Assembly (NCBI GenBank): GCA_964564435.1
Contig: CAZMAT010000014.1
Coordinates: 1-58,682, forward strand
DNA: 58,682 bases
Source: Fermentibacter sp964564435
Lineage (GTDB): Bacteria; Fermentibacterota; Fermentibacteria; Fermentibacterales; Fermentibacteraceae
Reading direction: 5' to 3'
Part shown: positions 13,709 through 22,527 of the stretch, piece after piece
Layout: every line of letters starts with the position of its first letter
How positions within the stretch are numbered: the stretch's first letter is position 1
The notes under the pieces: model-generated
The model's input: only the letters and a program-made list of their open reading frames with translations
Database searches by the model: none
What the model was told of the DNA's origin: nothing
Translations under genes and position numbers: made by a program

Positions 13709-15826
13709 TCAGGACCGGCCGGATTCCCCGGACGCGTCCTCGTCGACCCTCTTCATGGTGAGGTTGATCTTGCCGTCGTCCCGGATCTCCAGGACCTTCA
13801 CCCTCACCCGGTCGCCCCTCTTGAGCACGTCGGAAACCTCGTTCACGCGCTCGTTGCTTATCTCGCTGACGTGGACCAGCCCGTCGGTGCCGGGCATGAT
13901 CTCGACGAAGGCGCCGAACTTGGCCACGGTCGAGACCGTTCCCTCGTAGATCTTGCCCACCTGCGGGACGCCGACGATGTCCTCGACCATCTTCATGGCC
14001 TTGGCGGCCGCCGTGGAGTCGGTCGAGAGTATGCGCACGGTGCCGTCGTCGCAGATGTCGATCTTGACCCCTGCCTCCTCCTGGATGGAGCGGATCATCT
14101 TGCCGCCGGGGCCGATCAGCTTGCCGATCTTGTCGGGGTTGATCCGGGTGGTGCTCACCCTGGGGGCATACGGGCTCAGCTCGGCCCTGGGCTCTGCGAT
14201 CGCGGCCTGCATGATGCCCAGGATGTGTTCCCTGCCCAGCTTCGCCTTCTCGAACGCCTCGGCAAGCATCGCCGTCGAGATGCCCTCGATCTTGAGGTCC
14301 ATCTGGACGGCCGTCACACCGTTCCTGGTGCCGGCGATCTTGAAGTCCATCTCGCCGAGGTGGTCCTCGACGCCGGCGATGTCTGTCAGCACGACGTAGT
14401 CATCGCCGTGCTTGGCCAGGCCCAGCGCTATGCCGGCCACCGGGGCCTTTATGGGGACTCCCGCGTCCATCAGGCAGAGCGTGCCCCCGCAGACCGTGGC
14501 CATCGAGGACGAGCCGTTCGACTCGAGGATGTCTGACACGACGCGCACCGTGTACGGGAATGCCTCTTCGTCGGGCATGACGGCCTGGATGCCGCGCTCG
14601 GCCAGATGGCCGTGCCCTATCTCGCGCCTTCCGGGCCCCCTGATGGGCTTGACCTCGCCCACGCTGAAGGACGGGAAGTTGTAGTGCAGCATGAACCGCT
14701 TGGTGTACTCGCCCGTGATGGCGTCGATTCTCTGCTCGTCGCTGTCGCCGCCGAGAGTGGCCGCGACCAGCGCCTGGGTCTCGCCCCTGGTGAAGACCGC
14801 GGAGCCGTGGGCCCTGGGGACCAGCCCGATCTCGCATTCGATGTTCCGGATCTGGTCGGGTGAGCGCCCGTCGAAGCGGATCTTCTCCACCGCGAGCTTA
14901 CGGCGGACATAGGCCTTCTCTATCTTCTCCATCACGTTGTCGCGGACATGCATCCAGGCGTCGTCAGCGGGCTGGAAGCCGAAGCGCTCGGCGATCTCGT
15001 CGGCGCGGGCTTTCGCCCTGTCGACGGCCTGCCCCCACATCTCCTTGCGCCCGTGGCCGTAGACTCCGTCGAATTCGGGGACGGAGACGGCCTCGACGGC
15101 CTGGACCAGGCCCTCGGGTATGGCGATCGGGGTGTGGGTGCGCTTCTCGCGCCCCGCCTGCCGGACGATCTCGAGCTGGAGCTCGTTGATCCTCATGGCC
15201 TCGGCTCTGGCGATCTCGATGGCTTCGAGCACGACGCTCTCGGGCACCTGGCTGCAGCCGCCTTCGAGCATCACCACGTCGGTCCCGCGGACGGCGACGA
15301 CTATGTCGAGATTTGTCTCCTCGAGTTCGGCGAGCGTCGGGTTGACCACGAAGCGGTCGCCGATCCTTCCGATCCTCACAGCCGAGACCGGGCCCTTCCA
15401 GGGAATGTCGGAGAGCATCAGCGAGGCCGACGCCCCTATCATTCCCAGCAGGTCGGGATCGTTCTCGGAGTCGGAGCTGATCACCATGCAGTAGACCTGG
15501 GTCTCGCAGCCGTAGCCCTCGGGGAAGAGGGGCCTTATCGGCCTGTCGATCAGCCTCGCGGCGAGGATCTCCGCCTCGCTGGGCCTGCCCTCGCGCTTGA
15601 AGAACCCGCCGGGGATCTTGCCCGCGGCGTACGTGCGCTCGCGGTACTCGACCGTCAGGGGCAGGAAGTCCTGTCCGGGCCTGGCCTCCAGATCGGAGAC
15701 CGCGGCCGTGAGGACCACGGAGTCGCCATATCTGACCAGGACCGCTCCATCCGCCTGCTTGGCGAGATGGCCGGTCTCGATGCTCAATTCCCGTCCGGCT
15801 ACCATCGTCTCGACTTTGAAGGGCAT
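13709..15826 (-). CDS. pnp: Polyribonucleotide nucleotidyltransferase (PNPase)
   Basis: 705 residues, full family length: RNase PH domain 1 from residue 1 (MPFKVETMVAGRELSIETGH), the helical linker, RNase PH domain 2 with GRRE.GHG and the active-site region ILESNGSSSMATVCGG, then KH (IGKLIGPGGKMIRSIQEE) and S1 (GKIYEGTVSTVAKFGAFVEI) domains. It degrades RNA 3' to 5' by phosphorolysis. The start is placed at ATG 15824-15826 because AGAGGA precedes it; an earlier in-frame Met gives an atypical N-terminus. It sits 64 bases after rpsO, the classical order, where pnp autoregulation through the leader is known in other bacteria. Confidence 0.97.
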   Translation of the reverse strand: MPFKVETMVAGRELSIETGHLAKQADGAVLVRYGDSVVLTAAVSDLEARPGQDFLPLTVEYRERTYAAGKIPGGFFKREGRPSEAEILAARLIDRPIRPLFPEGYGCETQVYCMVISSDSENDPDLLGMIGASASLMLSDIPWKGPVSAVRIGRIGDRFVVNPTLAELEETNLDIVVAVRGTDVVMLEGGCSQVPESVVLEAIEIARAEAMRINELQLEIVRQAGREKRTHTPIAIPEGLVQAVEAVSVPEFDGVYGHGRKEMWGQAVDRAKARADEIAERFGFQPADDAWMHVRDNVMEKIEKAYVRRKLAVEKIRFDGRSPDQIRNIECEIGLVPRAHGSAVFTRGETQALVAATLGGDSDEQRIDAITGEYTKRFMLHYNFPSFSVGEVKPIRGPGRREIGHGHLAERGIQAVMPDEEAFPYTVRVVSDILESNGSSSMATVCGGTLCLMDAGVPIKAPVAGIALGLAKHGDDYVVLTDIAGVEDHLGEMDFKIAGTRNGVTAVQMDLKIEGISTAMLAEAFEKAKLGREHILGIMQAAIAEPRAELSPYAPRVSTTRINPDKIGKLIGPGGKMIRSIQEEAGVKIDICDDGTVRILSTDSTAAAKAMKMVEDIVGVPQVGKIYEGTVSTVAKFGAFVEIMPGTDGLVHVSEISNERVNEVSDVLKRGDRVRVKVLEIRDDGKINLTMKRVDEDASGESGRS

Positions 15827-15890
15827 CTTGTTCCTCTCATGATGGCCGCCCTGCGACACCCGTGTGATGCCGCCGGGACGGACCGCGGGT

Positions 15891-16160
15891 CTATCTCCTC
15901 AGACCCAGGTCGTTCACGATCTTCCTGTAGCGCTCCACCTCGGTGGATTCGAGGTACTGGAGGAGCCTGCGGCGCTTTCCGACGAGCTTCAGGAGGCCGC
16001 GCCTGCTGTTGTTGTCGTGGGGATGGCGCTTGCTGTGCTCGGTGAGCTCCCGGATACGCTCGGACATTATCGCAATCTGGACCTCCGGCTTGCCGGTGTC
16101 GCTCTCGCTCGCACCGAAGGTCTTCACCAGCTCGGCCTTCTTCTCGGCTGTGATGCTCAT
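15891..16160 (-). CDS. rpsO: 30S ribosomal protein S15 (uS15)
   Basis: 89 residues, exact family length. It shows the S15 signature SDTGKPEVQIAIMSERIRELTEHSKRHPHDNNSRRGLLKLVGKR (positions about 20-65). It binds the central domain of 16S rRNA. The ATG overlaps the ribF stop (ATGA). It is followed by a 64-base spacer and pnp. Confidence 0.97.
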   Translation of the reverse strand: MSITAEKKAELVKTFGASESDTGKPEVQIAIMSERIRELTEHSKRHPHDNNSRRGLLKLVGKRRRLLQYLESTEVERYRKIVNDLGLRR

Positions 16161-17005
16161 CCCTTTACTACCTCCAGAACCCGCTCGACATCACGAGCGA
16201 TCCTACCTGTCAGTTCACCACTGGTCAGGCCGCTCTCGGGCGGCCTCAGGAACCGCCGGAACCCTATCCAGGCGGCTCTTCCGTACGCATCTCCCGACCA
16301 GCCCGGTATGTGCGCCTCGCAGACGCAGGCATCCCCGCGGGGTATGAAAACCGCCGCGGGACGGACCGATCCGTCCAGATCCACCGTTGCAGCGTAGCTC
16401 CCCGGTGGCGGGAGGAGCTTGGCTTCGGGAACCCGGACATTCAGGGTCGGGAATCCGAGCTTCCTGCTCAGGCCCGTGCCCCTCGAAACGGCCCCGAGGG
16501 CCGAGTATTCCCTTCCCAGGAGTTCCGCAGCCTCATCCAGCCCGGCCTGCGAAATCAGCAGCCTTATCCGGCGGCTCTTCACCGGCTCCCCGCCGTGGCA
16601 CACCGGATCGACCACATGGAGGCCCACGGACCTCTCGTCGCACCAGGCCCTCAGCGTGGGGGTGGAACCCGCCCTCCCCGAGCCGAACCCGAAATCATAG
16701 CCAACGACGATCTGCTCGAAGCAGCATGATTCCAGAATGGCGTCCAGGAACTCGCACGGACCCGAGGCCATCGTGGCACCGTCGAAGGGGTGCACGACCA
16801 GGCCGCAGAGACCCGCATCCGAGAGGATTTTGCGTCTTTCGCCGGGCGTCGTCAACCTCGCATGCTTCGGGCAGGCCAGGACCTGCCGGGGCACGGGTTC
16901 GAAACACAGCACCGACGCGTCCGCAGAGAGGCTGACAGCCCGGTCCACGATGGCCATGTGGCCCCTGTGGAGCCCGTCGAAACCGCCCAGTGCCAGGACC
17001 TTCAA
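16157..17005 (-). CDS. ribF: Bifunctional riboflavin kinase / FAD synthetase
   Basis: 282 residues, slightly short for the family. The N-terminal adenylyltransferase has ALGGFDGLHRGHMAIVDRA (HxGH-type site) and VVGYDFGFGSGRAGS. The C-terminal flavokinase has GTGLSRKLGFPTLNV (the conserved PTAN segment reads PTLN) and the PGSYAATV strand. It makes FMN and FAD from riboflavin. TTG start overlaps the truB stop (TTGA). Order truB-ribF-rpsO-pnp is common in bacteria. No FMN riboswitch is seen nearby. Confidence 0.93.
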   Translation of the reverse strand: MKVLALGGFDGLHRGHMAIVDRAVSLSADASVLCFEPVPRQVLACPKHARLTTPGERRKILSDAGLCGLVVHPFDGATMASGPCEFLDAILESCCFEQIVVGYDFGFGSGRAGSTPTLRAWCDERSVGLHVVDPVCHGGEPVKSRRIRLLISQAGLDEAAELLGREYSALGAVSRGTGLSRKLGFPTLNVRVPEAKLLPPPGSYAATVDLDGSVRPAAVFIPRGDACVCEAHIPGWSGDAYGRAAWIGFRRFLRPPESGLTSGELTGRIARDVERVLEVVKG

Positions 17006-17889
17006 TCCGCGGAGCCTCCACACCCGGCCGTGAGCACGGTCACGGGCCTTATGAACCGCCCGTCGCCGGTTCCAACGGCGATGAGCTCCCCTCCAGGCCC
17101 GTCGAGCAGCACGACAGTCCCCTCGGAGGCATCCTCCACCGGGTTCCCGTGGGACACCCGGGATGCCTCCTCCCCGGTCAGGATCCTTGCGGGAAATCCC
17201 CTCATCGCCAGTGCCGGAGCAAGCAGGGAACCCGGGGAATCGGGCCCGGCCGCACACTCCGCCCTGGTGAAGGCCCCGTACGATTCCCTGACGATGCCGG
17301 CGGCATGGGCGCCGCAGCCCAGGACCGCCCCGATGTCCGAGGCGAGCGCCCTTATGTAGGTGCCCGGAGACACGGTGACGGCGAGCCTGAATCTCCCGTC
17401 TCGGATCCACAGGATCTCCCAGGATCGGGCGGTCACCCGGCGCGAGGGCGTTTCCGGCGAACCGCCGGCCCTCGCGATGCGGAAGGAGGCCCGGCCGCCT
17501 ATCTTGACGGCGGAGAAGGCCGGTACCTTCTGTTCGAATGCGCCCTCGAACCGCTCGAGGACCCTTGCGAGATCCTCGAGGGCCGGAGTCACCGGGTCGG
17601 CCCTTCCGACGACGGCGCCTTCGGAATCGAGGGAATCCGTCTCGATGCCGGTGACGACCTCGAAGGAGTAGCGCTTCTCGTGCCCCGACAGGTAGGCCGA
17701 AAGCCTCGTCGCACACCCGAGGAGCACGGGCAGCACTCCGGATGCCGAGGGATCGAGGGTCCCGGCGTGGCCGAACCTGCGGTATCCCCAGAATCGTGCG
17801 ACTTCCGCCGAGGCCTTCCTCGAGGTGGATCCCGACGGCTTGTCCAGCAGGTAGACGGCCCCGCGGCCCCCATGGGGATCGAGGGTCAT
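17002..17889 (-). CDS. truB: tRNA pseudouridine(55) synthase
   Basis: 295 residues. Starts VYLLDKPSGSTSRKA and carries the catalytic aspartate D46 in GHAGTLDPSASGVLPV; GTYIRALASDIG is the conserved C-terminal RNA-contact motif. It converts U55 of tRNA T-loops to pseudouridine. It overlaps rbfA by four bases and ribF by four bases in the nusA-infB operon. Confidence 0.96.
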   Translation of the reverse strand: MTLDPHGGRGAVYLLDKPSGSTSRKASAEVARFWGYRRFGHAGTLDPSASGVLPVLLGCATRLSAYLSGHEKRYSFEVVTGIETDSLDSEGAVVGRADPVTPALEDLARVLERFEGAFEQKVPAFSAVKIGGRASFRIARAGGSPETPSRRVTARSWEILWIRDGRFRLAVTVSPGTYIRALASDIGAVLGCGAHAAGIVRESYGAFTRAECAAGPDSPGSLLAPALAMRGFPARILTGEEASRVSHGNPVEDASEGTVVLLDGPGGELIAVGTGDGRFIRPVTVLTAGCGGSAD

Positions 17890-18236
17890 GTATCCTTCCG
17901 GTCCATCTTCCTCATCAGCCTGAGGACCTCCTCGCCTTCCTCGATCGAACTGTCCTGGAGGAAGTGGAGTTCGGGCACGGTCCTGAGGCTGAGCCTCTCG
18001 GCCAGCAGGCGGCGGGCATAGCCCTTCGCCGACTCCATGGCATCCCTGGAAAGGCGCTTCTCCTCGTCGGTGCCGAGGGTCGAGAAGAAGATGAACGCGT
18101 GAGTGGCGTCCGGAGACAGCTTCACGCGGGTCACGGTGATGAATCCTATCCTGGGATCGGCGATCTCGGTCCGCAGGATTCCCTCTATCTCTGCACGGAC
18201 GGTCTCCGTGAGCCTCTGGAACCTTCTCTCCTTCAT
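17886..18236 (-). CDS. rbfA: Ribosome-binding factor A
   Basis: 116 residues with the KH-like RbfA fold: MKERRFQRLTETVRAEIEGI, then ITVTRVKLSPDATHAFIFFS and LSLRTVPELHFLQDSSIEEGEEV. It assists late 30S maturation. It is 10 bases after infB and overlaps truB. Confidence 0.96.
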   Translation of the reverse strand: MKERRFQRLTETVRAEIEGILRTEIADPRIGFITVTRVKLSPDATHAFIFFSTLGTDEEKRLSRDAMESAKGYARRLLAERLSLRTVPELHFLQDSSIEEGEEVLRLMRKMDRKDT

Positions 18237-18246
18237 CGGATCGGAG

Positions 18247-20382
18247 CTAGAGCTCCCTCGACACCTCGACTATCTCGTAGCACTCGATGGTATCGCCCGA
18301 CTTCAGATCGGCATAGCCCTCCAGGCCGATGCCGCACTCGTAGCCTGCGGCGACCTCCCTGCGGTCGTCCTTGAAGTGCTTCAGGGACGAGAGCTGGCCC
18401 TCCCACACGACCACGCCGTTCCGCACCAGACGGAAGCGGGAGTTCCGCTTCACCACGCCTCCGACCACGTAGCACCCGGCAATGGTCCCGATCTTCGGGA
18501 CGCGGAAGATCTGGCGTATCTCGGCGGAACCCAGGAACTCCTCGCGCTTCTCGGGTTTCAGGAGGCCTGAAAGAGCCTTCTTCACGGTATCCTCGACATC
18601 GTAGATGATGCTGAAGCATTGGATGTCGACTCCGCTCGCCGCGGCGCGCTCGCGGGCCCTGGAGTCGGGCCTCACCCTGAAGCCGACGATGACGGCGCCG
18701 GATGCGGCTGCGAGCATGACGTCGCTCTCGGCGATGCCGCCGGCCCCGCTCCTGATCACGTCGACCGACACCTCGTCGGTGTTCATCCTGGTGAGAGTGT
18801 CCACGATGGCCTCAGCCGAGCCCTGGACGTCGGCCTTGACTATGAGCCTGAGTGTGCTGTCGCCTTCGGCGGCGGCCTTGAAGAAGTCCTCGAGGGTGAC
18901 CTTCCGGTGGGACTGGAGCTCGCGCTCCCTCTCGACGATCTGGCGCCTCAGGCCTATCTCCTTCGCCTCCTGCTCGGACTCGACCACTGTAACGGAATCC
19001 CCGGCCTCGGGTACCCCGGTGCAGCCCATCAGCTGGATGGGAGTGCTGGGGCCGGCCTCCTCGACGGGCTCGTTGTTCTGGTCGTAGAGCGCCCTGACCC
19101 TTCCGGTGCACTGGCCGGCGATGAACGAGTCTCCGAGATGGAGGGTCCCGTCCTGGATCAGTATGCTGGCGACGGTTCCGCGGTAGGGGTCGACCCTGCC
19201 CTCGAGCACCGTGGCTCTTGCCGGGCGGTCGGGGCAGGCCTTCAGATCCAGCATGTCGGCCTGGACCAGGATCTTGTCCAGGAGATCGTCCACCCCCTGG
19301 CCTGTGATGGCGCTGACCTCTGCGCACTGGACCTCGCCGCTCCACTCCTCCACCAGCACCTTGTGGCTGGCCAGATCCTGCCTGATGAAGTCGGGGTTGG
19401 CCGTGGGCAGGTCCATCTTCGTGATCGCCACTACTATCGGCACTCCGGCGGCCTTCGCGTGATCGATGGCCTCCTCGGTCTGGGGCATCACCCGGCTGTC
19501 GCCCGCGACGACGAGGACGACGACGTCCGTCACCTGGGCGCCCCTGGTCCTCATGGCCGTGAACGCGGCATGTCCGGGGGTGTCGATGAAGGTGACGCTC
19601 CTGCCCCCTGCGACGTTCGCGACGTAGGCTCCTATGTGCTGCGTTATGCCGCCGGCCTCGGTCGAGATGACGTTGGTCGACCTTATCCTGTCGAGGAGGG
19701 CGGTCTTGCCGTGGTCGACATGACCCATGATCGTGACCACGGGGGCCCTCTGGACCTCCCTGCAGCTCTTCTCGACCCTGCGCTTCTCGATCGATTCGGC
19801 GCCGTACTCGGAGACGGTTTCGATGTGGTGCCCGAACTCGGCGGCCACTAGCGCGAGCGTATCAGCGTCGAGCCTCTGGTTGGCCGTGGTCATGAGGCCG
19901 AGTTCGAGGCACTTCGCGATGACCTCGCCGAGAGGCACGTCCATGAGGTCCGCCAGCTCGGAGGGGGAGGTGAACTCGGTCACCTGGAGGACCTCGCCCT
20001 CGCCTGAAGCGGTAAGCTTCTCGTGGCGCTCCTGCTTCTCCTCGCGGTAGCGCCGGCGGCGCTTCTTCTGGCTGCGGGCGGCATTCGAGCCCATCTGGGC
20101 CACGGTGTCGCGCACGGCCTTGACCGCCTCGGCGGACACGACCGCCTTCTTGCGGCGCTTCTTGCGCTTCTTGGACTTCGACGCGCGGTCGCGCGCCTCC
20201 TGCTTCTCCTTCTCGAACCTGTTGACAACGCTCTTGCGCTGATCCTCGGTGAGGGTGCTCATGTGGCTCTTGACGGCCACCTGCATGTCGGTGAGCACCT
20301 TGATGAGGGCCTCGCTCGAGATGTTGAGCTCCCTGGCCAGCTCGTAGACCCGCTGCTTCTTCTCCGCCTGCTGCTCAGTCAT
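18247..20382 (-). CDS. infB: Translation initiation factor IF-2
   Basis: 711 residues. An IF2-N domain (VYELARELNISSEALIKVL) and a highly basic linker (KSKKRKKRRKKAVV) are followed by a second IF2-N-like segment, the G domain (G1 GHVDHGKT, G4 as TKMD), domain II, and the C-terminal fMet-tRNA-binding C2 domain. It places initiator tRNA on the 30S subunit. The N-terminal region is shorter than in many species. Start ATG is chosen inside the nusA end (8-base overlap); a longer in-frame start would extend into Arg-rich shadow sequence. Confidence 0.97.
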   Translation of the reverse strand: MTEQQAEKKQRVYELARELNISSEALIKVLTDMQVAVKSHMSTLTEDQRKSVVNRFEKEKQEARDRASKSKKRKKRRKKAVVSAEAVKAVRDTVAQMGSNAARSQKKRRRRYREEKQERHEKLTASGEGEVLQVTEFTSPSELADLMDVPLGEVIAKCLELGLMTTANQRLDADTLALVAAEFGHHIETVSEYGAESIEKRRVEKSCREVQRAPVVTIMGHVDHGKTALLDRIRSTNVISTEAGGITQHIGAYVANVAGGRSVTFIDTPGHAAFTAMRTRGAQVTDVVVLVVAGDSRVMPQTEEAIDHAKAAGVPIVVAITKMDLPTANPDFIRQDLASHKVLVEEWSGEVQCAEVSAITGQGVDDLLDKILVQADMLDLKACPDRPARATVLEGRVDPYRGTVASILIQDGTLHLGDSFIAGQCTGRVRALYDQNNEPVEEAGPSTPIQLMGCTGVPEAGDSVTVVESEQEAKEIGLRRQIVERERELQSHRKVTLEDFFKAAAEGDSTLRLIVKADVQGSAEAIVDTLTRMNTDEVSVDVIRSGAGGIAESDVMLAAASGAVIVGFRVRPDSRARERAAASGVDIQCFSIIYDVEDTVKKALSGLLKPEKREEFLGSAEIRQIFRVPKIGTIAGCYVVGGVVKRNSRFRLVRNGVVVWEGQLSSLKHFKDDRREVAAGYECGIGLEGYADLKSGDTIECYEIVEVSREL

Positions 20383-21748
20383 CTCCACCGCCCTGTCCGG
20401 CTCCGTCGGAAGCGGCCCTGCCGGCCTCGTGCTCCGCCCTGAGCGCCTCGACCTCGATGGCACGCTTCTCTACCAGACGCCTGGCCTCCTGATGGATCTG
20501 CCCGACCTTGACCGGCCCGATGCCGTGCACCTTGAGGAGATCCTCCTCGGTGACCTCCGCTATCGAGTTGGCCGAGTCGTACCCGGAGACCCGGAGGCGC
20601 TCGAGGAGCTTATCGCTTATCCCCGGGATCTCGGAGGCCTCGACCCTGAGCATCTCCTCCCAGCGCTTCTGCTCCTCCCAGAGGGACTGCGTCTCTATGT
20701 CTATCCTCGAGCCCACCAGCTCGCCGGCAAGCCTGACGTTGTGGCCGTTCTTGCCTATCGCGAGGGAGAGGTGGTCGTCGGGGACTATCGCGATCATCCT
20801 GATCCGCTCCTCGCCCGTTTCCGGATCGGTCTCGCGGGTCTGGTCGACATTGAGCACCGTAGCGGGCAGGAGGGCGTGGGTGACGAGCACCCTGCGGTCC
20901 ATCGTCCAGGGGATGATGTCGATCCTCTCGCCGTTGAGCTCCCTCATCACGGCCTGGACCCTGCTCCCCTTGACTCCTACGAAGGTGCCCACTGCATCGA
21001 CCCTGTGGTCGTTGCTCGCCACAGCGAGCTTGGTCCTGACGCCCGGCTCGCGGGCCATTGCCCGGACCTCGACGACGCCCTCCTCTATCTCGGGGGCTTC
21101 GCGCTCGAAGAGCCGCTTGACCAGGAGGGGCGTGGCCCTGGAGAGGACGAGCTGGGGCTCCATCGAATCGGGCTTCTCGACCCTGATGAGGACGGGGAGG
21201 ATCGGGTCGTTCTGGTTGTAGCGCTCGCCCCTTGCCCGCTCCTCGGCGGGCACGACGGCCTCGATGCGCCCTGCGACCTGGACCAGGACCCTGTTCCTGT
21301 AGACCTGCTGGACACGGCACCTGGGGATGATGTGGCCGATCTTGTCCTCGTACTCGTGCTGCACCTGCTCGCGCTCCGCCATCCTGACCAGGGTCAGGAA
21401 CTCCTGCCTGAACACGTTGACGGATGAGCGCTGGAACTCGGAGATGTCGACCGGCATCGAGATCTTCTCGCCGTTCTCGGCGTCGGGCTTGATCTTCCTG
21501 GCCTTCTTCCTGGCTATCTGGAGGTGCTCGCTGCCCTCCTCGACGTTCTCGACGACCTCCATCACGGCTTCCAGCCTGACGTCGCCGAGCTGGTGATCCC
21601 ACGAGATCCTGATGTCCTGCGGGCTTCCGTACTCGAGTTCGGTGGCCTTCATCAGGGCCTGGAACAGGCTCCTGACGAGGACCTCCTTGTTCACGCCCTT
21701 CTCTCTGACCAGCCTCGCGAGAGCGTCAATCCTGTCGTAGTTCGACAC
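20375..21748 (-). CDS. nusA: Transcription termination/antitermination factor NusA
   Basis: 457 residues. NusA N-terminal domain, S1 domain (PRCRVQQVYRNRVLVQVAGRI region), then two KH domains (ending at LSLAIGKNGHNVRLAGELVGSRI), then a helix-hairpin-helix tail (IPGISDKLLERLRVSGYDSA and LLKVHGIGPVKVG). It binds RNA polymerase and controls pausing and termination. It lies 45 bases after rimP. Confidence 0.96.
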   Translation of the reverse strand: MSNYDRIDALARLVREKGVNKEVLVRSLFQALMKATELEYGSPQDIRISWDHQLGDVRLEAVMEVVENVEEGSEHLQIARKKARKIKPDAENGEKISMPVDISEFQRSSVNVFRQEFLTLVRMAEREQVQHEYEDKIGHIIPRCRVQQVYRNRVLVQVAGRIEAVVPAEERARGERYNQNDPILPVLIRVEKPDSMEPQLVLSRATPLLVKRLFEREAPEIEEGVVEVRAMAREPGVRTKLAVASNDHRVDAVGTFVGVKGSRVQAVMRELNGERIDIIPWTMDRRVLVTHALLPATVLNVDQTRETDPETGEERIRMIAIVPDDHLSLAIGKNGHNVRLAGELVGSRIDIETQSLWEEQKRWEEMLRVEASEIPGISDKLLERLRVSGYDSANSIAEVTEEDLLKVHGIGPVKVGQIHQEARRLVEKRAIEVEALRAEHEAGRAASDGAGQGGGDD

Positions 21749-21793
21749 TTCGTTCTCCCTAAACGGAAACGGGCTCCCGACCGGCTGCGCCCG

Positions 21794-22243
21794 TCAGGCC
21801 TTCCTGCCCTTGTTCACACCCGTCTCGAGGACTTCGACGGCGCGCGTCACGACCGAGATCGGCACTATCCTGCCCCCGGGAAGGACTAGGCATCCGCCCT
21901 CGAAGGACAGGAGCTCGCCCTCGAAAGTCTCGCCGCCGGCCTCGACCCTGATGGTCCTGCCGACGCATCTGAGCCAGTCGTTCTCGGACTCGAGCCTGCG
22001 CCCTACTCCGGGCGAGCCGACCTCGAGAACGTAGGATCCGGATTCGACCATCTCGCGGTCGAGCATGTCCTCGATCGCCCTCGAGAGAGCCGCGCATTCG
22101 CCGACAGTCACCCTGCCGGGCCGGTCGACGAGGACCCTCAGTACGGCCCTCCTGCCGGTCTGGAACCACCCCGCATCCACGACGAGGAGGCCCATGCCGC
22201 TCGCGAGCGTCTCGAGCGATTCCCTCAACCGGGCCGCGTCCAG
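21794..22243 (-). CDS. rimP: Ribosome maturation factor RimP
   Basis: About 149 residues. The N-domain has LVVDAGWFQTGRRAVLRVLVDRPGRVTVGECAALSRAIEDML (over several strands), then SYVLEVGSPGVGRRLESENDW and a C-terminal SH3-like barrel. Start is unsettled. I place it at CTG 22241-22243, because a G-rich site (GGGGGGA) lies six bases upstream and the N-terminal helix then has family length. TTG at 22226-22228 is the conservative choice but cuts the helix by five residues. GTG at 22289-22291 gives an atypical extension. First gene of the nusA-infB operon. Confidence 0.9.
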   Translation of the reverse strand: MDAARLRESLETLASGMGLLVVDAGWFQTGRRAVLRVLVDRPGRVTVGECAALSRAIEDMLDREMVESGSYVLEVGSPGVGRRLESENDWLRCVGRTIRVEAGGETFEGELLSFEGGCLVLPGGRIVPISVVTRAVEVLETGVNKGRKA

Positions 22244-22334
22244 TCGGCATCCCCCCAGTAAAGTACAAAACCGCCCCGCTGGCAGGTACACCCGCCCGCG
22301 CGGCTCGTACGCATGCAGGAGCTTTTAGCGCTTG

Positions 22335-22363
22335 AATCTAGCTGGAAACGCCAATCCTGACAA
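22335..22363 (-). promoter_or_regulatory. sigma-70-type promoter of the rimP-nusA-infB operon
   Basis: On the minus strand TTGTCA (22358-22363) is separated by exactly 17 bases from TAGATT (22335-22340). Transcription would start near 22328, leaving an 85-100-base leader before rimP. That leader is G-rich and could fold. No other gene starts are compatible with this promoter on this strand. Confidence 0.6.
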
Positions 22364-22527
22364 GGGCGGCGGGGCCGCGACAGGCCAGCCGCCCCCCCGC
22401 GCGATCGTCGACGATTTTGCACACGAATCCATCGTGTTCTTCTCTATTGTACACCCCGGGCCGGACACCTTGCCGGTGCGGACGTCCTGGGCGGTGTCCA
22501 TACGTTGTGTTCAGCGAAGAGCATTGA
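22364..22527. other. Intergenic region without recognisable gene
   Basis: Contains an inverted pair GGACACC (22462-22468) / GGTGTCC (22493-22499) and otherwise nothing I can assign. Base composition falls here from the GC-rich operons to a more AT-rich stretch that continues to about 23.6 kb. Confidence 0.5.

Noticed and set aside
16990..17889. FMN riboswitch or other control element for ribF
   Set aside because: ribF starts inside the truB stop and the whole upstream region is coding, so there is no room for a leader element.
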